Positions 44,055-53,733 are shown, counted from the first letter of the stretch. The stretch: 64,000 bases of DNA from Undibacterium sp. KW1 (GCF_009937955.1 NZ_AP018439.1:6448001-6512000), one strand, 5' to 3'. Notes: generated by a model not told the origin, from the letters alone. Translations and numbers: made by a program.

Positions 44055-45413
44055 TTACCCTGCCTGATCCACCCTCTCCAGTCTCCCCTCACCGGCTCCC
44101 CAGCTCCTCAACTTATGCCCCTTCACCGCATAAAAGAAAATCATCAGATAACAAGGCAGCATGACCCAGTAGGCGGTTTGGGAGTTGCCTGCGTCTGAGA
44201 ATTTGCCGTATAGCATGGGCAGCAGTGCGCCGCCGGCGATGCCCATGATGAGCAGGGCGGAACCGGCTGCGGTGTATTTGCCCAGGCCTTGCAGAGCCAG
44301 CGGCCAGATGGATGGCCAGACCAGGGCGTTGGCCAGGCCCAGCATGGCGAGGAACATGACGGTATTTGGTACCACTGGCACGCCTGCCCAGCCGACTATT
44401 GCCTGGGCAATGCCGGTGTCCGTGGCGGAGCTGGTGGCGACGCCGACGGTGAACAGCAGGCCGCTCACTGCTGAGAACAGCAGGGCAGTTTTTTGTGTCA
44501 TCAGTTTGGGGATGGTGGTGGCACCGAGGATGTAGCCTATGACCATGAAGCTCATGGTGTATGAGGTCAGCACGGTGTAGTTGTGCACACCGAGGTTGCG
44601 GCCATACAGGCCTATGGTGTCACCGGCGATGACTTCGACGCCGACATAGGCAAACAGCGACAATGCGCCCAGCACCAGTTGCGGGTATTGCAGCACGCCC
44701 CATCTGGTGACTTCGGGCTGGTTCTTTTCTTCTTCTGCCCGCAATTCTGGCAGTGAAGAAAAGTGCACGATAAGCATCACCACCAACAAGCCAGCCGCCA
44801 TGATGGCATAGGGATAGACCAAACGGGATGACAGCTCAGAACGCAAGGCCAGACGGCCAGCATGATCAAGTGCTGCCAGTGCAGTGTCAGAATATTTTTC
44901 TATGCCGGACAAGATCAGTGCAGAAAACACCAGCGGCACGACGATGCCTGCGCCCTTGTTGAACAGGCCCATGATGCTGATGCGCATGGCGGCGCTCTCG
45001 CGTGAACCTATGCAAACGATGTAGGGATTGATGGCGGTTTGCATGAGCGTCATGCCGGTGGCCAGTGTGAACAGGGCCAGTAAAAAGAAAGCGTAGTAGC
45101 TGGTCTTTGCGGCGGGGATGAACAGCAATGCCCCTACTGCCATGATGCCCAGGCCCAGTGTCATGCCATTTTTGTAGCCGGTACGGCTGAGTATGGCGGC
45201 AGATGGCAGGGCCATGACGGTGTAGGCGATATAAAACGCAAATGTCACCCATAGCGCCTGGAAGTTATTGAGGTCGCAGACTATTTTTAAAAATGGGATC
45301 AGCGAGCCATTGAGCCAAGTGGCAAAGCCCAGGATAAAAAACAAGAGGCTGATAAAGAACATGGCAACGACCACATCCTTTGTTGATCCCGTTGCTTGAT
45401 CATTGTTGTTCAT
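44055..45413 (-). CDS. Sugar MFS transporter, FucP family
   Basis: A 452-residue inner-membrane transporter with about twelve hydrophobic segments. It matches the FucP/glucose-galactose transporter group of the major facilitator superfamily, with SLLFFILGFATWLNGSLIPF at the start, LMQTAINPYI and GLFNKGAGIVVPL. It would import a sugar with protons. It lies 152 bases downstream of a TonB-receptor remnant on the same strand, a pairing common in sugar-uptake loci, with a terminator between the two. Confidence 0.9.
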   Translation of the reverse strand: MNNNDQATGSTKDVVVAMFFISLLFFILGFATWLNGSLIPFLKIVCDLNNFQALWVTFAFYIAYTVMALPSAAILSRTGYKNGMTLGLGIMAVGALLFIPAAKTSYYAFFLLALFTLATGMTLMQTAINPYIVCIGSRESAAMRISIMGLFNKGAGIVVPLVFSALILSGIEKYSDTALAALDHAGRLALRSELSSRLVYPYAIMAAGLLVVMLIVHFSSLPELRAEEEKNQPEVTRWGVLQYPQLVLGALSLFAYVGVEVIAGDTIGLYGRNLGVHNYTVLTSYTMSFMVIGYILGATTIPKLMTQKTALLFSAVSGLLFTVGVATSSATDTGIAQAIVGWAGVPVVPNTVMFLAMLGLANALVWPSIWPLALQGLGKYTAAGSALLIMGIAGGALLPMLYGKFSDAGNSQTAYWVMLPCYLMIFFYAVKGHKLRSWGAGEGRLERVDQAG

Positions 45414-45490
45414 GAGGTGTTCCAGACATATTTTAAATGGTCACTTGAGCTGACGAACTATCATCGTCCTTGCCGGGACATCGGGCAAAA

Positions 45491-45525
45491 AAAGCCTCCC
45501 CCACAGACTGATCAGGGGAGGCTTT
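45491..45525 (-). terminator. Terminator after the TonB-receptor remnant
   Basis: An 11-bp stem AAAGCCTCCCC/GGGGAGGCTTT (45491-45501 with 45515-45525) followed on the minus strand by a run of T residues. It separates the receptor remnant from the MFS gene. Confidence 0.85.
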
Positions 45526-45565
45526 GTGTTACTGGCCTGGATACTCCCGGCCATCATCGTGCAGA

Positions 45566-46936
45566 TCAGAACTTGGCCCTGACACCTACGCTGTAACGTG
45601 CGCCGTTTTCATACACGCCAACTGGCAGGCCATCTGTGGTGTTGGTGCGTATCACAGAATTGGTCAGGTTGACAGCTGTCGCAAACAGGCTGATCTTTGG
45701 TGTGATATCCCAGTTGGCCGTGGCATCCCACTGACCATAGGCGCTGGTGACATCCTGTCCACCTTCATCCAGGCCACCGTAGGATTTGGAACGATAGTTA
45801 TACGACAGACGGAAGCTGATGCCATTCTTCTCATAGTAACCGCTGGCATTCAACTGATTGCGTGAGTTGCCGATGACATTCAGTTTTTGTCCGCCAGCGA
45901 TGGAGCCAGCTTTTGCGTCGGTGAAGGTGTAGTTCACGATGGCGCCAAAACCATTGCCAAAAGCCTGTTGCCATTGCAGTTCCAGTCCATTGATGACCGC
46001 GCCATTGTCGGCATTATGCGGACGTGTTACCGGGCGCGTTACGCCACCTACATTTTCTTGTGCGGTCGAGGTGTAGATGAAGGTATCCAGGCGTTTTGTG
46101 AACAATGTTGCAGACAACATCGATGCATCAGCAAAATACCATTCTGCACCTATCTCTGCCTGGTCAGCATGGTAAGGCTTGAGCAAAGGATTACCTGCGG
46201 TGGCTGCATTGGTGGTGCCACTAACTTCAGTACTGGCGCTGAGGTCACTGTAGGTGTTACGTGCCATGACGCGGGCTATGGCACCGCGTATGATCAGGTC
46301 TTTGCGCAAGTCATACACGACGTTCAGGCTGGGCAAGACATCGTTGTAAGTGCGTGTCGTGCTGCCGATGACATGGTTGCCTTTGCCGGTCAGGTCTTGA
46401 TAGGCTTCAGATGTCTGCTCAGTCTTGACCAGGCGCACACCAAAGTCACCACGCCATTTGTCTGCAGCAAAATCAGCCTTGACATAAGCTGCCGTAATTT
46501 TCTCTTGTATTTTGTAGTATTCGCCCTTGGCTTCGTTATAGACCATGCCCTTGTCATACATGGCAAAACCTTTGCTCGCAGCGAGTGCGTCATTGACCCA
46601 TGCATATTGTGTCAATGAGCCAGAGGTTGCGGCAGCCTGGCTCAACAGTGGTGATGGGCCAGTGGATAAATCGGCCAGGCTGAAAGACTGCCAGCCAGTA
46701 CTGCCTGGGCCTACCGTGCCTATGGTGCGGTGATTTTGCACGGTGTTGTCACGATATTTCAGGCCCAGCTTGATGTCCTTGATGAAAGAGCCAGTCAGGT
46801 CCCATGTCAGGTCACCCTGTACATAGTTTTCTTTGCTTTCCATCTTGCGCACCCAGTCACGTGCATTTTGCAGCGTGAGCTTGGTTGGATCGAACCGGAT
46901 GCATATTACCAAAGGGGGCTGCTTTCTGGTAGGCAT
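45566..46936 (-). pseudogene. TonB-dependent receptor, 5'-truncated
   Basis: A 456-residue frame that contains only the C-terminal half of an outer-membrane TonB-dependent receptor: beta-barrel strands throughout and the terminal YSVGVRAKF ending in Phe. Signal peptide, TonB box and plug domain are missing. Receptor-like sequence begins around LTLQNARDWVRKMESKENYV; the residues before it look unrelated, so the break is near 46880. Upstream lies a palindromic repeat and then another gene, so the missing half is not nearby. It is probably non-functional. Confidence 0.8.
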
Positions 46937-47017
46937 TGTTCTTTTGTGTACACAATCACGTTTGAGATGTAACGCCTTGCTATGCTCACTGTGGAAGTGG
47001 TCACATATCCGTAAAAT

Positions 47018-47121
47018 CGTAGGTTGGGCTACGGTTCACCAGCCCAACACTCAGCCTGGGAATAACGTGTACGTTTATTAAACGCCCAGTGTTGGGCTGA
47101 TACCCCGTAGCCCAACCTACG
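47018..47121. repeat. Nested palindromic repeat (GTAGGTTGGGCTACG type)
   Basis: Outer arms CGTAGGTTGGGCTACGG at 47018-47034 and its complement at 47105-47121, inner arms AGCCCAACACT/AGTGTTGGGCT at about 47041-47051 and 47088-47098. It is MITE-like and common in proteobacterial genomes. It lies between the truncated receptor and the ABC transporter gene. Confidence 0.85.
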
Positions 47122-47162
47122 AACCTTCGCCCGACATACAGCACATACCGCGCGCCGCATGT

Positions 47163-48662
47163 TTAACAATCCCTTTTCCTCACGACCACCCTCTCCAGCA
47201 AATCAAATCCCCACTGCGTCAGCAAAGCCAAAGCCGCCGCTGGCAAGGCGCCTGCCAGCAGCATCTGATTATCATTCAAGGCCAGGCCTATGGTGATGCG
47301 TTCACCGTAACCACCGGCACCGATGAAGGCGGCGATGGTTGCCGTACCTACGCTCATGACTGCTGCGGTTTTAACGCCTGCCAGTATCATCGGCAAGGCC
47401 AGAGGCAAGTCTATATTCAATATGCGATCTCGCGATGACAGGCCCAGGGCTTGCGCTGCGAGGCGTAATCCGGCTGGTACTTGCACCAGGCCTACACAGG
47501 TATTGCGGACGATGGGCAGCAAGGCATATAGCGACAGGGTGATCAGGGCGGGGACAAAACCTATCCTGCCCAGCAGAGGGATCAACATCGCCAGCAAGGC
47601 CAGTGAGGGGATAGTTTGCAAAATGCCGACAGTCGCCATGACGACTTCACGCAAGCGCGGGGCAAAGGCGGCGATGATGCCCAACGGGATACCCACTAAG
47701 CAGGCTAGGGCAACTGATAGCAATACCAGCGTCAGATGTTGCCAGGTCAGTTTCAAGAAATCTGCACCAAACAGTTTGGACATGAAGCCTGCGCGCTCAA
47801 CATTTGCAGGTGACTTTGCCACAAATTGCTGTGCCGCCTGGGCAAAGCTCAGGCCATCAATTTCTACCGCCGCATTCATCGCTATCATTTGCGCATTGTC
47901 TATCTTGCTCTCCAGTTTCTGTATGGCTGCCCAGGCTTGCGGGAAGCGGGCGGGGACATCCAGTCTGTACAGCAAGACGGCGTCATAACGCGGGAAGTAA
48001 TTTGTATCATCCACCAACACGCGCAAGCCCAGTTGTTTGATCTTGGCATCGGTGGAATAAATATCAATGACATCTACCTGTTTTGCAGTCAGTGCTTCAT
48101 AAGCGATGCCATGATCCAGCCCACTGGCTTGTTGCGGCAAGTGATAACGTTTGACCAGACCCGGCCAGCCATCGGCGCGGCCCAGAAATTCATGCGATAG
48201 TCCAAAGCGTAAATCAGTTTTTGCCGCCAGATCAGTCAGTGATTTTATGTCAGGAGCATCAGGCCGCATCGCCAATGCGTAGGTATTATTAAAGCCCAAA
48301 GGCACTGATACGCCCAGGCCCTGTTTAGCCAGTTCTGTCTGCATCTCCTGCATGCTGATGGCGTTTTCATGCTTGAGTATCTCGGTATTGATGGTACCCA
48401 TATATTCGGGATAGACATCAATGCTGCCATTCTTGAGTGCATTGAAGACAATGGCAGTATTGCCCAGCCCTTGCTGATGTAGGGCAGGATTATGTGCTGC
48501 CGCAGTTTGCGTCAGGATTTCTCCCAGCACATAGGATTCAGTAAAGCGCTTGGAGCCAACTTTGAGTGTATCGGCGGCTTGTGCCTGTACTGCAAAACTG
48601 CTTAGTAATAACAGTTTCAAGGCTAAAGACAAAAGGTATTGCAGCCTGCACCAGATCAGCAT
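47163..48662 (-). CDS. Glycine-betaine/choline-type ABC transporter, binding protein fused to permease
   Basis: A 499-residue fusion. After a signal-like N-terminus (LALKLLLLSSFAVQAQA), residues about 30-290 are an OpuAC-type substrate-binding domain (TLKVGSKRFTESYVLGEILT, SIDVYPEYMGT), and about 305-490 are the permease with EAA-type loop ALGLSSRDRILNIDLPLALP. Such proteins import betaine, choline or carnitine and protect against osmotic stress. I start it at 48662; the longer frame to 48731 lacks a signal. No ATP-binding subunit gene is adjacent, which such a transporter needs. Confidence 0.88.
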   Translation of the reverse strand: MLIWCRLQYLLSLALKLLLLSSFAVQAQAADTLKVGSKRFTESYVLGEILTQTAAAHNPALHQQGLGNTAIVFNALKNGSIDVYPEYMGTINTEILKHENAISMQEMQTELAKQGLGVSVPLGFNNTYALAMRPDAPDIKSLTDLAAKTDLRFGLSHEFLGRADGWPGLVKRYHLPQQASGLDHGIAYEALTAKQVDVIDIYSTDAKIKQLGLRVLVDDTNYFPRYDAVLLYRLDVPARFPQAWAAIQKLESKIDNAQMIAMNAAVEIDGLSFAQAAQQFVAKSPANVERAGFMSKLFGADFLKLTWQHLTLVLLSVALACLVGIPLGIIAAFAPRLREVVMATVGILQTIPSLALLAMLIPLLGRIGFVPALITLSLYALLPIVRNTCVGLVQVPAGLRLAAQALGLSSRDRILNIDLPLALPMILAGVKTAAVMSVGTATIAAFIGAGGYGERITIGLALNDNQMLLAGALPAAALALLTQWGFDLLERVVVRKRDC

Positions 48663-48823
48663 GGGTTTGTGCTCCGCTAAATGTGATCGAAACTGCGATT
48701 GACGGTACCGTATTCTACATGCCGTTTGCAAATGTCCAATTCCGCCTTGATTCTGGCGGAACTGCCGCTATTCCTGTGTCTGACTCAGACCTACACTTCT
48801 AGCTTGGGATTATTAATCAGAAG

Positions 48824-48970
48824 ACCTCTCAACACAGAGGCACAGAGACACAGAGAAAGACAGGAGAAAAGCCTTTTACGGGAGGTCATTTTTCTTTGTC
48901 ATTGCAATTAGTGTGCAATAACAAGAATTTCTCTGTGCTTGTCCTCTGTGTCTCTGTGGTGAGAGGTTTT
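48824..48970. repeat. Inverted CACAGAG-type repeat
   Basis: Arms at 48824-48860 and 48927-48970 are imperfect inverted copies rich in CACAGAG/CTCTGTG. The motif also borders the structured repeats near 31.0 and 32.0 kb. The stretch from 48663 to 49001 has no gene. Confidence 0.75.
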
Positions 48971-49001
48971 GATATTCAGTGGTTTGAAATCAGGAGTGCT
49001 T

Positions 49002-49871
49002 ATGTCGAAAGTGGAATTTACGCAAATACCGATACAGGAAATCACATTTAGTCCTAAACAGGACATGCATGCTGATGACCCGCTCAGCGACTTCAGCGCA
49101 CGCGAGATCACGCTTAATGAAGTCAGCAAGCGTGTCTATGTTGCAGGATCTGGGCCTGCCGTCATCGTCATGACAGAGATGCCCGGCATCAGCCCGCATG
49201 TGGCACGCTTTGCGCGCTGGGTGCGTGATGCTGGTTTTACGGTGTATATGCCCTCTTTGTTCGGGCGAGATGGCGTCGTGGTATCAGCAGAAGAGGGAGC
49301 GGCTGTATTTCAGAAAGCCTGCGTCAGTGCAGAGTTCCGCGCCTTTGCAGGCAAAGGTTCCAGCCCTGTCACGCTATGGCTGAGGGCGCTGGCAAGACTT
49401 GCACATGAAGAATCTGGTGGTCCTGGTGTGGGGGCGATAGGTATGTGCTTTACCGGTAATTTTGCTTTATCGATGATGCTGGAACCCGCCGTGCTTGCAC
49501 CAGTGGTATCGCAGCCATCCTTGCCTATGGATGACCCGGCAGGCACTGGTATAGAAGCTGCTGACCTGCAGGCTGTACGCCAGCGTCTGGAGACAGAAGA
49601 CCTGACTGTCATGGCTTACCGTTTTGCCGGCGATGCATTTTGCCGTGCCCAGCGCTTTGCGGCATTTTCAGAAGCCCTGGGTGAGCGCTTCATCAGCAAG
49701 GTGTTGCCTGACAGCGCTGCCAATCAGGATACTGCGCCTTTTTTTAAACGTTACGTAACAACACCGCATAGCGTGGTGACCGCACACCTGATCGATGAGA
49801 CAGGTCAGCCAACCATCGCTGCGCGGGATGAAATACTGACTTTCTTTGCCCATCGCTTGAAGCAAGCCTAA
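49002..49871 (+). CDS. Dienelactone hydrolase family protein
   Basis: A 289-residue alpha/beta hydrolase of the dienelactone hydrolase family. The nucleophile elbow is GAIGMCFTGNFAL with Cys149 as expected for this family, and the N-terminal strand is VYVAGSGPAVIVMTEMPGIS. It lacks a signal peptide and is cytosolic. The actual substrate is uncertain because many members act on compounds other than dienelactone. I start it at 49002, where CAGGAG lies 6 bases upstream. It stands alone. Confidence 0.87.
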   Translation: MSKVEFTQIPIQEITFSPKQDMHADDPLSDFSAREITLNEVSKRVYVAGSGPAVIVMTEMPGISPHVARFARWVRDAGFTVYMPSLFGRDGVVVSAEEGAAVFQKACVSAEFRAFAGKGSSPVTLWLRALARLAHEESGGPGVGAIGMCFTGNFALSMMLEPAVLAPVVSQPSLPMDDPAGTGIEAADLQAVRQRLETEDLTVMAYRFAGDAFCRAQRFAAFSEALGERFISKVLPDSAANQDTAPFFKRYVTTPHSVVTAHLIDETGQPTIAARDEILTFFAHRLKQA

Positions 49872-49889
49872 GAAAGAATGTGCAAAAAA

Positions 49890-49915
49890 AATGCCTGGAT
49901 CAATATCCAGGCATT
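49890..49915 (-). terminator. Terminator after the glycerophosphodiesterase gene
   Basis: An 11-bp perfect stem AATGCCTGGAT/ATCCAGGCATT (49890-49900 with 49905-49915) followed by T residues on the minus strand. Confidence 0.88.
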
Positions 49916-49937
49916 GGCATTATCACTTTAAAGGAGT

Positions 49938-51101
49938 TTACTTCTTGAACGCGGTCACCGCAGCACGGCCAACGGCTGGATCATCTGTGAAGAAGCCATC
50001 GATGCCGGCTTTCAAATAAGCCGTGATCTCAGCGATGGAATCACCACGCTGTGTCAATGAGGCAGCATCACCCAGACGCATGCTGGGTGGCAGGAAAGGA
50101 TTCTCCGGGCGCAATGTCCAGGTATGCACTTTCAAGCCAGCGGCATGCGCATCAGCAACAAAGCTGGTCGCCGCGCCCAGTTCATTCTTCGCATCACGCG
50201 GGATGATGACTTCCTTGTAAGGTGATACGGCATCTGCATATTGCGCGATTTCTTTCAAGCCAGCAGGTTTGACCAGGTCAGCATAAGTACGGTTGCTGCC
50301 AGCAGCGATGAAGTCATACGGTGCATTGCGTGGTACGCCATTGACAGGCGGGTTGAGCGGATTATCAACCAGTTGCACCAGACGCATGTCTGTCATGCCA
50401 CGCAATTCTTTCAGGTTCGCCACTTCAAAAGACTGAATGAAGACCGCTGCATTTTTTCCCTTATAGCCATTCGCGACCAGTACATCAACCAGACGTTTTT
50501 CCAGCGGCAAGCCTATAGATTTGAAATAGGTAGGATGCTTGGTTTCAGGATAGATACCGATGACGCGGTTTTTTTCTTTGGCCTGTTGCTTGACCAGGTC
50601 GATGACTTCTTGCAGCGTCGGTATTTCAAACTGACCATCAAAAGCCGTGTTGGCTGGACGATTCGCCGGTATGCGTTCCTTGGCGCGTATGGTCTTCAGT
50701 TCCGCCAGCGTAAAATCTTCCGTGAACCAGCCAGTGACAGGTATACCATCGATGGTCTTGGTAGTTTTGCGGGCAGCAAATTGCGGCAGTGTTGATACAT
50801 TGGTTGTGCCGGAAATTTCATTCTCATGACGCGCGACCAAGACACCATCCTTGGTGGCAACCAGGTCAGGCTCAACAATATCTGCACCGTCATCTATCGC
50901 TCTTTGATAAGAAGCCAGCGTATGTTCAGGGCGCAGTGCAGATGCACCACGGTGGCCGGTGACTGTCGGCAATGGTGGCCATGACAGACCTGGATTTTGA
51001 AAATCAACAGGCTCGCTGCTATTGCCACCACAGGCGCTCAGACTCAAGCTCGCAAATACTGCGCACAGCAAATGCGCAGAGTTTTTAGATAAATTGCTCA
51101 T
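49938..51101 (-). CDS. glpQ: Glycerophosphodiester phosphodiesterase, lipoprotein
   Basis: A 387-residue exported enzyme that splits glycerophosphodiesters into glycerol-3-phosphate and an alcohol. The signal ends in the lipobox SLSACGG. The catalytic domain begins GHRGASALRPEHTLASYQRA, and metal/catalytic residues are in IVEPDLVATKDGVLVARHE; IGIYPETKHP is the second metal motif. Length fits the GlpQ type. I start it at the ATG at 51101, with AGGAAT 7-8 bases upstream, not the TTG at 51116. It stands alone. Confidence 0.9.
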   Translation of the reverse strand: MSNLSKNSAHLLCAVFASLSLSACGGNSSEPVDFQNPGLSWPPLPTVTGHRGASALRPEHTLASYQRAIDDGADIVEPDLVATKDGVLVARHENEISGTTNVSTLPQFAARKTTKTIDGIPVTGWFTEDFTLAELKTIRAKERIPANRPANTAFDGQFEIPTLQEVIDLVKQQAKEKNRVIGIYPETKHPTYFKSIGLPLEKRLVDVLVANGYKGKNAAVFIQSFEVANLKELRGMTDMRLVQLVDNPLNPPVNGVPRNAPYDFIAAGSNRTYADLVKPAGLKEIAQYADAVSPYKEVIIPRDAKNELGAATSFVADAHAAGLKVHTWTLRPENPFLPPSMRLGDAASLTQRGDSIAEITAYLKAGIDGFFTDDPAVGRAAVTAFKK

Positions 51102-51272
51102 CAAAGTATTCCTCAATATGCATTAGAAAATGAGGCCAATATAATTGGTCAGATATGTTTCGCTGCCATTATGTTGGCGTTGGCAGGAATGTAAGGCTTG
51201 AGAGTTACCAGATGATGACTTGAGGAAATTTATTACAAACTGTTGCACCTCTGTTTTTTTAAAAGAAAATGA

Positions 51273-51299
51273 AAAGGCCGACCATCATGGCCGGCCTTT
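51273..51299 (-). terminator. Terminator after the OYE reductase gene
   Basis: Stem AAAGGCCG/CGGCCTTT (51273-51280 with 51292-51299) followed on the minus strand by TTCATTTTCTTTT. Confidence 0.8.
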
Positions 51300-51348
51300 C
51301 ACGGTATTACTTGATCTGCATTACTTGAGCTGTATTACATGTAGCGCA

Positions 51349-52413
51349 TCATGCAGCTGGCAGGCTAGGATAATCCGTATAGCCTTTTGCACCTGGTGTA
51401 TAGAAAGTCGCTGCGTCAGGTGCATTCAAGGCCGCGCCCTGCTTGATACGTGCAGGCAGGTCAGGGTTAGCCAGGAAGCTGGTACCAAAAGCTACCGCAT
51501 CCAGTGTGGAATTACTGATCGCTTGCGCTGCTTCTTCAACGTTGTAACCCATATTGCCGATCAACACACCTTTGTAGTTGGCGCGTGCAACGGTCATTAC
51601 ATCACCAGTCTGTGCCTGGAAGAAGTCAGAACGCATCAGGTGCAAATATGCCAGGTTGAATTCATTCAGACGTGTCGTCAGATAAGAAATCAGGGCCAGT
51701 GGGTCGCTGTCCTTCATGCTGTTATAGCTGTTGATTGGGGACAGGCGCAGGCCGACTTTATCAGCGCCAATGGCAGCACTGACTGCAGTCAATACTTCAA
51801 ACAAAAAGCGCGCGCGGTTTTCTATCGAGCCACCATAGCTGTCAGTGCGCTTGTTGGCACTGTCACGCAGGAACTGATCAATCAGGTAGCCATTCGCACC
51901 ATGCACTTCTACACCATCAAAGCCGGCAGCAATTGCATTTTTTGCGCCTTGTGCATAAGCGGCAACCAGCGCCGGAATTTCATCCAGACGCAATTCGCGT
52001 GGCACTGCATTTGGGATTTTACCGTCTGGTGTATGCACTTCGCTGTCAATCGCGATAGCGCTGGGGCCGACGTTTTCAACACCATTGTTGAATGCCGGAA
52101 CAGCAGCACGGCCAGCGTGCCAGATCTGCATGAAAATCTTGCCGCCCTTTGCGTGCACGGCGTCAGTCACGACTTTCCATGCAGCGATTTGTTCTGCATT
52201 GTAGATGCCTGGTTCAGCATAAAAAGCGGAGGTATTTTCAGCCACCATCGTGCACTCAGTCACGATCAGGCCTGCGGTGGCGCGTTGACTATAGTATTCC
52301 GCCATCAGGGCGTTGGGCATATGACCAGCATCAGCACGTGCACGTGTCAGCGGGGCCATCAGGATGCGGTTAGCGAGGGATACAGAACCGGTTTGCAGAG
52401 GATTGAATAACAT
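51349..52413 (-). CDS. nemA: Alkene reductase, old yellow enzyme family (NemA-like)
   Basis: A 354-residue FMN enzyme that reduces activated C=C bonds and nitro compounds with NADPH. Family motifs are LANRILMAPLTRARAD, IWHAGRAA, FDGVEVHGANGYLIDQFLRD (catalytic/substrate His and Asn in HGAN) and GLRLSPIN. Length is normal. A palindromic operator lies 143 bases upstream, identical in half-sites to one in front of the neighbouring TetR gene, so it is very probably repressed by that protein and induced by electrophiles. Confidence 0.92.
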   Translation of the reverse strand: MLFNPLQTGSVSLANRILMAPLTRARADAGHMPNALMAEYYSQRATAGLIVTECTMVAENTSAFYAEPGIYNAEQIAAWKVVTDAVHAKGGKIFMQIWHAGRAAVPAFNNGVENVGPSAIAIDSEVHTPDGKIPNAVPRELRLDEIPALVAAYAQGAKNAIAAGFDGVEVHGANGYLIDQFLRDSANKRTDSYGGSIENRARFLFEVLTAVSAAIGADKVGLRLSPINSYNSMKDSDPLALISYLTTRLNEFNLAYLHLMRSDFFQAQTGDVMTVARANYKGVLIGNMGYNVEEAAQAISNSTLDAVAFGTSFLANPDLPARIKQGAALNAPDAATFYTPGAKGYTDYPSLPAA

Positions 52414-52555
52414 TTCTTAATTCCTTTATTGGGCGTGTTGGGGGCAGCAAAAATCGATGGTAAAACTCATATGGGCAAACTTAGGGTAAAACTTATTGGG
52501 TAAGCAAATCCAAAACTCTATGTGTAGCCAACCCAGGGTACTTCAAGACAAAAAT

Positions 52556-52570
52556 TAGACTGGTCGTCTA
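52556..52570. promoter_or_regulatory. TetR-type operator upstream of the OYE gene
   Basis: TAGAC-N5-GTCTA palindrome (TAGACTGGTCGTCTA). The same half-sites occur before the TetR gene at 53259. NemR operators in enterobacteria have a similar TAGACC core. Confidence 0.8.
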
Positions 52571-52648
52571 GAAAAAACTTATAAGAATAAATGTTTCGTT
52601 ACTATTGTTTGCTAAGAGGAATATGTTTCTTGTTTCAAGCTCAAAACT

Positions 52649-53236
52649 TTACAGCTTGAGCATCTTGCGGGTGGCTAACATGGCACTCTCCAGCGCACTC
52701 ATGTCGCGCCGCATCTTGGTCAGCAAGCCTGCACCCAGCCACATCTGGTACAGGGTCAGTGCACATGCATCAGCATCCAGGTCTGCAGGTAGCGAACCGT
52801 CGATAATACCTTCACGCATGCAATCGGCCAGCCTGGCAATGATACTGTCCGTGCCACGTTGCAAGGTGACGCGCATGGCTTCAGACAAGTCAGACACCTC
52901 GCCACCGAGTTTGGTCGCCAGACACTGGCATTGCACACCCTCACCCGGGCGCTCCGGTAACCAACCCTGCCAGTAACGCATGAGGCGTTTGGCTGCTGGT
53001 ATGTCTGGGTTTTTCAAAACCACATCAACTGCTGCCAGGTAGCCGGCAAAATAATCTTCCAGCAAGGCTTCGCCAAATAATTCCTTGGACTTGAAATAAT
53101 GATAAAACGAGCCCTTGGGTACTGCCGCCGCCTTTAATACCTCGTTCAGGCCGACCACAGAAAAGCCCTTGCCCAGGATAATGGGCTTGGCTGTATCGAG
53201 GATATGTTGCCTGACATCGGTGCGTGGAGTGTTCAT
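52649..53236 (-). CDS. TetR family repressor (NemR-like)
   Basis: A 195-residue TetR regulator. The N-terminal helix-turn-helix is GFSVVGLNEVLKAAAVPKGS with YHYFKSKELFGEALL, the classic TetR pattern. The C-terminal ligand domain contains Cys residues (VQCQCLATKLGGEVSD) in the region where related repressors sense electrophiles. It is followed downstream on the same strand by the OYE gene, and each gene has its own matching operator. Autoregulation and control of the reductase are inferred from the operators. Confidence 0.9.
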   Translation of the reverse strand: MNTPRTDVRQHILDTAKPIILGKGFSVVGLNEVLKAAAVPKGSFYHYFKSKELFGEALLEDYFAGYLAAVDVVLKNPDIPAAKRLMRYWQGWLPERPGEGVQCQCLATKLGGEVSDLSEAMRVTLQRGTDSIIARLADCMREGIIDGSLPADLDADACALTLYQMWLGAGLLTKMRRDMSALESAMLATRKMLKL

Positions 53237-53258
53237 AGTTTTGAATTCTAAAACAAAT

Positions 53259-53273
53259 TAGACCAGTCGTCTA
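53259..53273. promoter_or_regulatory. TetR-type operator upstream of the TetR gene
   Basis: TAGAC-N5-GTCTA palindrome (TAGACCAGTCGTCTA), 22 bases before the repressor start codon. Confidence 0.8.
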
Positions 53274-53733
53274 GTGATTTTTTTGCAGAAAAATGCGTCG
53301 AAAAGGGACGAGAGCAGGTAAATAAGATTGGTCAGTGTTTTGAACGTGGATGTCATAGGCCGCGTATATTGAATCGCTTGATTGGTTGGCAACAAACGCA
53401 ACCAGGCTCCAGCCTGCACTGGTAGGCTCACTATTGTCAGGAATAATCTCCTTGACCAAGCAATAACGAGTAATCTCCCTCCCTTTCAAGGGGAAGGAGC
53501 TTCAAGCATAATCGCTGGCAAAATTATTCAATTGCAGAATTAAGTTTCCAACGTAGAAAAATCGTCGAGACGCTGTACGTACTTGACGCTCCGAACGAGT
53601 AAAGAGAATTATTCCAGACAGCGGTGAGCGTAGGCAGGAACGCAGCGGCGTCCGTTGATCATCATAGACATCTTTTGCTGGCAAGCATCAAACCTGAAGT
53701 TATCGTAACAAAAGCTGCAATCCCCCAAATCCG
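53274..53733. other. Region with no supported gene
   Basis: About 460 bases between the TetR operator and the end of the aspartate kinase gene. A 72-residue minus-strand frame at 53271-53489 looks mildly protein-like (GWSLVAFVANQSSDSIYAAY) but has no ribosome site that I trust. Otherwise I see nothing. Confidence 0.55.

Noticed and set aside
51220..52410. A 396-residue open frame on the plus strand
   Set aside because: It lies opposite the well-supported OYE reductase gene, is rich in Cys/His/Gln with no family pattern, and is an antisense shadow.
53271..53489. 72-residue minus-strand frame that looks mildly protein-like
   Set aside because: Its end overlaps the TetR operator, it has no convincing ribosome site and I recognise no family.
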